Shown here piece by piece: positions 59,322 to 64,000 of a stretch of 64,000 bases of DNA. This stretch comes from Allohoeflea poritis (GTDB lineage: Bacteria; Pseudomonadota; Alphaproteobacteria; Rhizobiales; Rhizobiaceae), in NCBI RefSeq assembly GCF_027889715.1, contig NZ_JAPJZH010000001.1, positions 372,001 through 436,000 of the forward strand, read 5' to 3'. Under the pieces are notes generated by a model. It was not told the origin of the DNA and did no database searches. It saw only the letters and a list, made by a program, of their open reading frames with translations. Position 1 is the first letter of the stretch, and each line of letters opens with the position of its first letter. The position numbers and the translations under genes are program-made.

Positions 59322-60609
59322 GGCTCAACACCAGGCCGCCGATTGCCGCTATGGCCAGCACCCGCAATATGTCCCAGCGCAGCCGAAGCAGAAGCACGCC
59401 CGACAAAAGCGCCAGGACAATGACGCGCCAGTCAAGGGACAACAGTTCCGGCTGCCAAAGGGTCACGGGCCCGTAGCGTTCCGCAGTCACCTGCCTAAAG
59501 GCCACATGCAGCGCGAACCAGATCGAAAGGTTGAGAATAACGCCGACGACGGCAGCTGTAATTCCTTCAAGCGCGCCGCGCAGGCGCGGCTGTGCGCCGA
59601 TCCAGTCGATATAGGGTGCGCCGGCGAATATCCACAGGAAGCACGGCGCGAAGGTCGCCCACAGCGTTACCACCGCGCCGGCAATCCCGAGCGCCAAACC
59701 GCCCTGCCCGTACGCGGAAAGGAAACCGACAAATTCGGTGACCAGGATAAGCGGACCCGGCGTTGTTTCAGCAAGGCCGAGCCCGTCCATCATGGCGCCG
59801 GCGGAAAGCCAGCCATACTGGTCGACGACATCCTGTGCCATGTAAGCCAGAACCGCGTAGGCGCCGCCGAAGGTCACCACCGCCAGCTTGGAAAAGAAGC
59901 GGCCGAGTTCGGCGAGGATCGGTTCACCGGAAAGCGCGCCGACGGCAAGCAGCGGCAACCACCAGATGGCAAGCCACAGAACAATGGTTCGCAAGGTGCC
60001 CATGGTCGGCACCCGTCCGCTCATCGCTTCTGTGTCATCGGCCTCGTGTGAACCCGCGATGAAACCGTAGAGGGCGGCCGCCAGAATGATCAAGGGAAAC
60101 GGCAGGCCGAGAAAGAAAATGCCGATGAAGGCAAGCGCCGCGATCACCCAGTGGCGTGGCAGGTGAAGCGCCTTCTTCGCAACGCGCAGCAGCGCCTCCA
60201 CAACGATCACCAGGACAGCCGCCTTGATGCCGAGAAACAGCGCGCTGACCAGCGGTACGTCGCCGACGAGCGCATAGATCACGGCAAGCGCCAGCATGAT
60301 GGCCGCGCCCGGAAGGACAAACAGCAGGCCGGCAATCAGGCCGCCGGCAACCCCATGCAGACGCCAGCCGGCATAGGTGGCAAGCTGCATGGCCTCGGGA
60401 CCGGGCAGCAGCATGCAGAAGCTCAGTGCATTGAGATATTGCCGCTCCGTCAGCCAGTCCTTCTCTTCCACCAGCACCCGATGCATGAGCGCGATCTGCG
60501 CCGCCGGTCCGCCGAAGGACAGGATGCCGATACGGGCAAAGGCGGCCGTTACGTCGGCAAGCGACGCGCCGGCCTTGGCAGCACTCCCGGGCATTTCGGA
60601 CGCCGTCAT
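59314..60609 (-). CDS. chrA: ChrA-type chromate transporter
   Basis: 431 residues from the ATG at 60609; an ATG at 60636 (GGAG upstream) would add nine. Two homologous halves of CHR repeats: FARIGILSFGGPAAQIALMHRVLVEEKDWLTERQYLNALSFCMLLPGPEAMQLATYAGWRLHG and FFSKLAVVTFGGAYAVLAYMAQDVVDQYGWLSAGAMMDGLGLAETTPGPLILVTEFVGFLSAY. CHR proteins expel chromate or take up sulfate-like anions, and many chromosomal copies have other roles. Followed by the VOC gene, divergent from the LysE gene. Confidence 0.93.
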   Translation of the reverse strand: MTASEMPGSAAKAGASLADVTAAFARIGILSFGGPAAQIALMHRVLVEEKDWLTERQYLNALSFCMLLPGPEAMQLATYAGWRLHGVAGGLIAGLLFVLPGAAIMLALAVIYALVGDVPLVSALFLGIKAAVLVIVVEALLRVAKKALHLPRHWVIAALAFIGIFFLGLPFPLIILAAALYGFIAGSHEADDTEAMSGRVPTMGTLRTIVLWLAIWWLPLLAVGALSGEPILAELGRFFSKLAVVTFGGAYAVLAYMAQDVVDQYGWLSAGAMMDGLGLAETTPGPLILVTEFVGFLSAYGQGGLALGIAGAVVTLWATFAPCFLWIFAGAPYIDWIGAQPRLRGALEGITAAVVGVILNLSIWFALHVAFRQVTAERYGPVTLWQPELLSLDWRVIVLALLSGVLLLRLRWDILRVLAIAAIGGLVLSHV

Positions 60610-60763
60610 GAATTCGCTTCCCAGCCAAAGTTGCATCGAGGCTCCGCTCCGTCGGCGTCGGTATCGACGGGCGGCAAAAGATTTCCGCAGGCATCTCTTG
60701 CCAGCATTCGCTGGCTATGGCAACATTGGAACATAATGTGAACATTTATACGGTGACCTGCCC

Positions 60764-61405
60764 ATGGAACAGTTTTCGGATTACCTGCCCGGCATTCTGC
60801 TGGCCTATTCCGCCTTTCTGCTGGGCATCGCCAGTCCCGGGCCGAATGTACTGGCCATAATCGGCACATCCATGGGTGTCGGTCGCCAGTCCGGCATAGC
60901 CCTCGCCTATGGCGTTTCGCTCGGATCGCTTTGCTGGGCGCTGCTGACGGCCTTCGGTCTTTCAGCCATTCTGGCGACCTATGCGTCAGCGCTGTTGGTG
61001 ATCAAGATCGTCGGCGGGCTTTATCTGCTGTGGCTCGCATACAAATCGTTCCGTGCGGCCGCATCGCACCAGGATATGTCTGCAAGGGCGCTCAATGGCG
61101 GCAGCCGCTCGCCGGCAGGCTATTTCGTGCGCGGGTTCACCATCCAGATGACAAATCCGAAAGCGGCACTTGCCTGGATCGCGATCATCTCGCTTGGCCT
61201 CGGGCCGGAGGCCCCGCTTTGGGTGGCGTTTGCGATCGTTGCCGGGACAGCCGTTCTTTCGCTGACCTTTCATTTCCTTTACGCGGTTGCCTTTTCAACC
61301 CCCTTCATGGTGGCCGTTTACGCACGTGCAAGACGCTGGATACAGGGTGTGCTCGGGACATTCTTCGCCTTTGCCGGATTCAAGCTCCTGCTTGGCCGCA
61401 GTTAA
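60764..61405 (+). CDS. LysE-family exporter
   Basis: 213 residues with six segments. LLGIASPGPNVLAIIGTSMGVGRQSGIALAYGVSLGSLCWALLTAFGLSAI carries the SPGPN signature; VRGFTIQMTNPKAALAWIAII is the second. Third LysE-type protein in the window, distinct in sequence from the other two. Divergent from chrA; 17 bases before the acetyltransferase gene on the same strand, with which it may be cotranscribed. Confidence 0.9.
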   Translation: MEQFSDYLPGILLAYSAFLLGIASPGPNVLAIIGTSMGVGRQSGIALAYGVSLGSLCWALLTAFGLSAILATYASALLVIKIVGGLYLLWLAYKSFRAAASHQDMSARALNGGSRSPAGYFVRGFTIQMTNPKAALAWIAIISLGLGPEAPLWVAFAIVAGTAVLSLTFHFLYAVAFSTPFMVAVYARARRWIQGVLGTFFAFAGFKLLLGRS

Positions 61406-61422
61406 CCTGACAGGACGATGAC

Positions 61423-61932
61423 GTGCCTGGCGGTCAATACAAGTTCCGGCCGGTTTCCAAGTCGGACTTTCCGATGCTGCGGCGCTGGCTGCAAACACCG
61501 GACGTCGCGCAATGGTGGGGCGACCCGGACCATGAACTCGGGCTGATCCGACAGGATCTCGAAGACAGGAGTGTGGTCGGTCTTATCGTTTCATTCGCCG
61601 ATACTCCGTTCGCCTACGCGCAGCATTACGACGTGCATGACTGGCCGCAGGCGCATATGCGGCACCTGGCGCCTGGAACGCGCGCGGTCGACACCTTTGT
61701 GGGCGTGCCCGCCATGCTGGGCGCCGGTCACGGCGCAGCCTACCTGCGAGCGCTTGCGATCAACCTGCTTGAAGACGGTGCCACCGGTGTCGTGATTGAC
61801 CCTGACGTCAAAAACGCGCGCGCAAGACGCGCGTTTGAGAAAGCGGGTTTCTCGAAGATCGAAGAGCATCAGTCAAAGGATGGAGCGGCCATCGTGATGC
61901 ACTTCGTTCCGGCTGATGATAACGCCCATTAA
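61423..61932 (+). CDS. GNAT acetyltransferase, AAC(6')-Ib/AacA4-like
   Basis: 169 residues, GTG start with AGGA seven bases upstream. It has the YKFRPVSKSDFPMLRRWLQTPDVAQWWGDPDHELGLIRQDL opening shared with the aminoglycoside 6'-N-acetyltransferase and RimJ-like group. Acetyl-CoA loop GAGHGAAYLRAL, then DPDVKNARARRAFEKAGFSKIEEH. Homologues of this kind are common in chromosomes and often have no effect on aminoglycosides; role not proven. Confidence 0.85.
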   Translation: MPGGQYKFRPVSKSDFPMLRRWLQTPDVAQWWGDPDHELGLIRQDLEDRSVVGLIVSFADTPFAYAQHYDVHDWPQAHMRHLAPGTRAVDTFVGVPAMLGAGHGAAYLRALAINLLEDGATGVVIDPDVKNARARRAFEKAGFSKIEEHQSKDGAAIVMHFVPADDNAH

Positions 61933-62081
61933 GATCTCTTCAGCACACAAGCCTGAAATGCGCGATTCGTCGGCGCCATGAATGGCTTGTTGCGTTGCCA
62001 TGAATTTCTCGTTTGCAAAATTGCGCCGGCACGGCAAATCTGTTGCCGATCGCATCAGCAAAGATCTATTGGGAGGATGAC

Positions 62082-62837
62082 ATGGCCGTGCACAGCCTAC
62101 ATGCCGCAGACGAACATGAGTGGCAGCTTCGCGTGGACCTGGCGGCCGCTTTCCGCCTGGCCGTGCATTTCGACTGGCACGAATCCGTGGGCAATCATTT
62201 TTCTGCGGCGGTCAGTGAAGACGGAAAGACATTCCTTTTGAATCCGCGCTGGCAGCATTTCTCGGCAATCCGGGCAAGCGATCTTCTGTTGTTACACGCG
62301 GAAGACAAGGAAACGATGGAACGGGAGAATGCGCCCGATCCATCCGCCTGGTGCATTCACGGCTCGGTCCACGCGGCGGTCCCGCATGCACGGGTGCTGT
62401 TGCACTGTCACCCGCCTTACGCGACCGCGTTGTGCGGCCTGAAGGATCCGTCGCTCAAGCCGATCGACCAGAACACGGCGCGGTTCTTCAACCGTTGCGC
62501 TATCGACCTCGACTTCGGCGGCATGGCCGACGAGGCCGAAGAAGGGCGGCGCATTGCTCGCGCCTTCGGAAACCACAGCATCATGATGATGGGCAATCAC
62601 GGCGTTTCGGTTGCCGGCGAGACCGTGGCGAAGGCCTTCGAGGATCTTTATTTCCTCGAACGTGCCGCAAAGACGATGGTGCTTGCCTATTCAACGGGTC
62701 AGCCGCTCAACGTGATGGATGATACCCTCGCGGAAAAGACCGCCGCGGCATGGGACGATTATGCCGGCGCGGCCGACGCCCATTTCGAGCAGCTCAAACA
62801 AATGCTCGACCGCACCGATCCTACTTACAGGGACTGA
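62082..62837 (+). CDS. class II aldolase/adducin-domain protein
   Basis: 251 residues from the ATG at 62082 (GGGAGGATGAC upstream). Family motifs: the N-terminal LAVHFDWHESVGNHFSAAV (anion loop), the zinc ligands in GSVHAAVPHARVLLHCHPPYATAL, a Glu/Asp position, and MMMGNHGVSVAGETVAKAFEDLYFLERAAKT with the third His. Members are fuculose-phosphate-type aldolases or epimerases; substrate unknown. Monocistronic. Confidence 0.88.
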   Translation: MAVHSLHAADEHEWQLRVDLAAAFRLAVHFDWHESVGNHFSAAVSEDGKTFLLNPRWQHFSAIRASDLLLLHAEDKETMERENAPDPSAWCIHGSVHAAVPHARVLLHCHPPYATALCGLKDPSLKPIDQNTARFFNRCAIDLDFGGMADEAEEGRRIARAFGNHSIMMMGNHGVSVAGETVAKAFEDLYFLERAAKTMVLAYSTGQPLNVMDDTLAEKTAAAWDDYAGAADAHFEQLKQMLDRTDPTYRD

Positions 62838-63058
62838 GTGCACTGGCGCTGCTCTGCAACCGATCCAACCAAATCTTCATCGGCAAATGGCCGACGGCTG
62901 TTTCGATGCGCCGGTCCGCGACGCATTTGCCATCGGCACGCGATGACCGCAGGATTCGTCCGCTGAGGATTTGAGGCGGGACGATTGCTCCTCCGGCTGA
63001 TAACGGGTCGGAGCTGTCGCATCAGGAAATACGCACCGCTTTATTATTGACAATGATT

Positions 63059-63083
63059 ATCGTGGATATAATTTATCCACGAT
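63059..63083. promoter_or_regulatory. operator-like palindrome over the Rrf2 gene promoter
   Basis: ATCGTGGATA-taatt-TATCCACGAT, perfect ten-base arms, 13 bases before the Rrf2-type start codon. A TTGACA (63047-63052) lies just before it, and a TATAAT (63067-63072) sits inside it, but the spacing between them is only 14. The palindrome covers the start of transcription, so autorepression is likely. Confidence 0.65.
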
Positions 63084-63096
63084 ATGGAGATTTGCG

Positions 63097-63597
63097 ATGA
63101 AGATGAGTGACGGGGTTGAATGGGCCATACACTGCGTCATGCTGTTGGGAGCCTTACCACCATCGGCAACGCTCTCAGGAAAAGCGCTCGCGGAGTTTCA
63201 CGGCATTCCGGAAAGTTACCTGCTCAAGCATCTCAAGATGCTGGTTACCAACGGGATACTGGAATCCGTACCGGGCCCGCGCGGCGGCTACCGGTTGGCG
63301 CGGCAGACCAAGGACATCACCCTGCTCGACATCGTCCAGGCGGTGGACGGCAAGCGCCCGGCCTTCCGCTGCACTGAAATCAGGCGACGTGGGCCGTGCG
63401 CCCTCGGCGATGGCGCCTATCCGCGCTGCTGCGGCGTCAACCGTGCGATGATGCGGGCGGAACAGGCCTATCGCGATGCGCTGGCCGAGGCGACGATGAA
63501 GGACATCACAGACGAGTTCATGGCCAATGCCGACCCCAGAATCGTTCCGCTCGGCGAAAACTGGCTTGAAGAAAATACAAGGACACCGAAATCATGA
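63097..63597 (+). CDS. Rrf2-family transcriptional regulator
   Basis: 166 residues. Winged helix-turn-helix: ALAEFHGIPESYLLKHLKMLVTNGILESVPGPRGGYRLARQTKDITLLDIVQAVDG. The Cys cluster after the wing (RCTEIRRRGPC...RCC, spacing C-x8-C-x9-CC) differs from the C-x5-C-x5-C of IscR/NsrR, so an iron-sulfur cluster is not certain. A thiol- or redox-sensing role is possible. GGAG site. Overlaps the following NmrA-like gene as ATGA. Confidence 0.9.
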   Translation: MKMSDGVEWAIHCVMLLGALPPSATLSGKALAEFHGIPESYLLKHLKMLVTNGILESVPGPRGGYRLARQTKDITLLDIVQAVDGKRPAFRCTEIRRRGPCALGDGAYPRCCGVNRAMMRAEQAYRDALAEATMKDITDEFMANADPRIVPLGENWLEENTRTPKS

Positions 63598-64000
63598 TCG
63601 TCTTTGTCACCGGAGCCACGGGGGTTCTCGGCCGGCCCGTCATTCATCGGCTGGTCCAGAACGGCCACCAGGTGCGCGCGCTCTGCAGATCGCAATCGAA
63701 CCTTTCGGTGCTGCAAAGCGCAGGTGCCATCCCCCTGGATGCGGACCTTTTCGACCCGGTCTCGCTGGGCTCTGCCGTCCAGGATTGTGACACCATTCTT
63801 CATCTTGCCACGCGCATACCAACTGCTTCGGAACTAAAAAATCAGGCTTTGTGGGCCGAGAACGACCGAATCCGAAGCGACGGGATGAAAAATCTGATCG
63901 CGGCCGCCGAAAACACCGGAAGCGTCAAGGCAATCGTCTATCCCAGCATTTCGTTCTTCTACGGCGACGCCGGAGCCGACTGGATTTCGGCGGACAGTGC
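63594..64000 (+). CDS. NAD(P)-binding NmrA/epimerase-like protein, truncated by the window edge
   Basis: The frame is open to the right edge, giving the first 135 residues. Rossmann motif FVTGATGVLGRPVIHRLVQNGHQVRALCRSQ shows a C-terminal-missing atypical short-chain reductase; DTILHLATRIP and AIVYPSISFFYG are the further NAD-fold strands. Coupled to the Rrf2 gene by ATGA and so likely regulated by it. Function unknown. Confidence 0.85.
   Translation, partial: MIVFVTGATGVLGRPVIHRLVQNGHQVRALCRSQSNLSVLQSAGAIPLDADLFDPVSLGSAVQDCDTILHLATRIPTASELKNQALWAENDRIRSDGMKNLIAAAENTGSVKAIVYPSISFFYGDAGADWISADS

Noticed and set aside
62838-63058. Possible small RNA or gene between the aldolase and Rrf2 genes
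   Set aside because: No tRNA-like structure, ribosome site or family-like frame was seen in these 221 bases.

Overview
The window is high-GC chromosomal DNA from an alphaproteobacterium, most likely Hyphomicrobiales/Rhizobiales. The reasons are dense operons with ATGA/GTGA start-stop overlaps, rhizobial-style catabolic clusters (LIV-type ABC transporter, two DUF849/BKACE enzymes, carnitine dehydrogenase fused to a thioesterase), a TAXI receptor and a sigma-54 promoter. No rRNA, tRNA, insertion sequence or CRISPR array was recognised. Genus and species cannot be fixed from the sequence alone.

Layout. 1-5957: TPR protein (5' truncated), hydrolase, secreted and lipoprotein genes, a GFA protein and an acetyltransferase. 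6048-14685 (minus): a ten-gene operon with cyclase, cupin, SDR, hydroxyacyl-type dehydrogenase, a complete LIV-type transporter and a BKACE, divergent from an IclR regulator. Its permease gene (LivM type) carries a one-base frameshift. A sigma-70-like promoter with a perfect inverted repeat over the -35 lies in the divergent gap. 15629-23786: a GST, then a CdhR-like regulator divergent from an operon that would convert gamma-butyrobetaine or crotonobetaine, via CoA esters, to L-carnitine and on to glycine betaine. 24818-26991: an S24-type repressor facing a leftward set of three unknown genes, resembling a small prophage or mobile-element control region. 27025-34751: a streptomycin-kinase-like protein, a DMT exporter, and a leftward operon kbl-tdh-mttB-like-SnoaL-desaturase preceded by an XRE-cupin regulator. 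The same operator-like sequence stands before the regulator and before kbl.

34831-50560: LysR/cytochrome c', a Zur-box-preceded zinc-binding protein with a 28-His loop, hydrolase, TAXI receptor, thioesterase, 2-hydroxyacid dehydrogenase, an ECF sigma/anti-sigma/CpxP-like operon, an RND efflux pair, an SH3 protein, a LysE exporter, a methyltransferase and a MAPEG protein.

50771-55768 is the most interesting part. A palindrome of the kind bound by nitrogen regulators precedes a near-perfect sigma-54 promoter, whose predicted transcript starts at the first stem of a guanidine-I (ykkC class) riboswitch. The operon encodes an ABC importer, a ureohydrolase best read as a guanidine hydrolase, a small His-rich protein and a small membrane protein. 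Together these make a guanidine uptake and nitrogen-assimilation system with an apparently non-canonical nickel-supply partner.

55785-64000: acetyltransferases, quinone reductase-like protein, two LysE exporters (one paired with an AraC regulator), a VOC protein, ChrA, a class II aldolase, and an Rrf2 regulator overlapping an NmrA-like gene that runs off the right edge.
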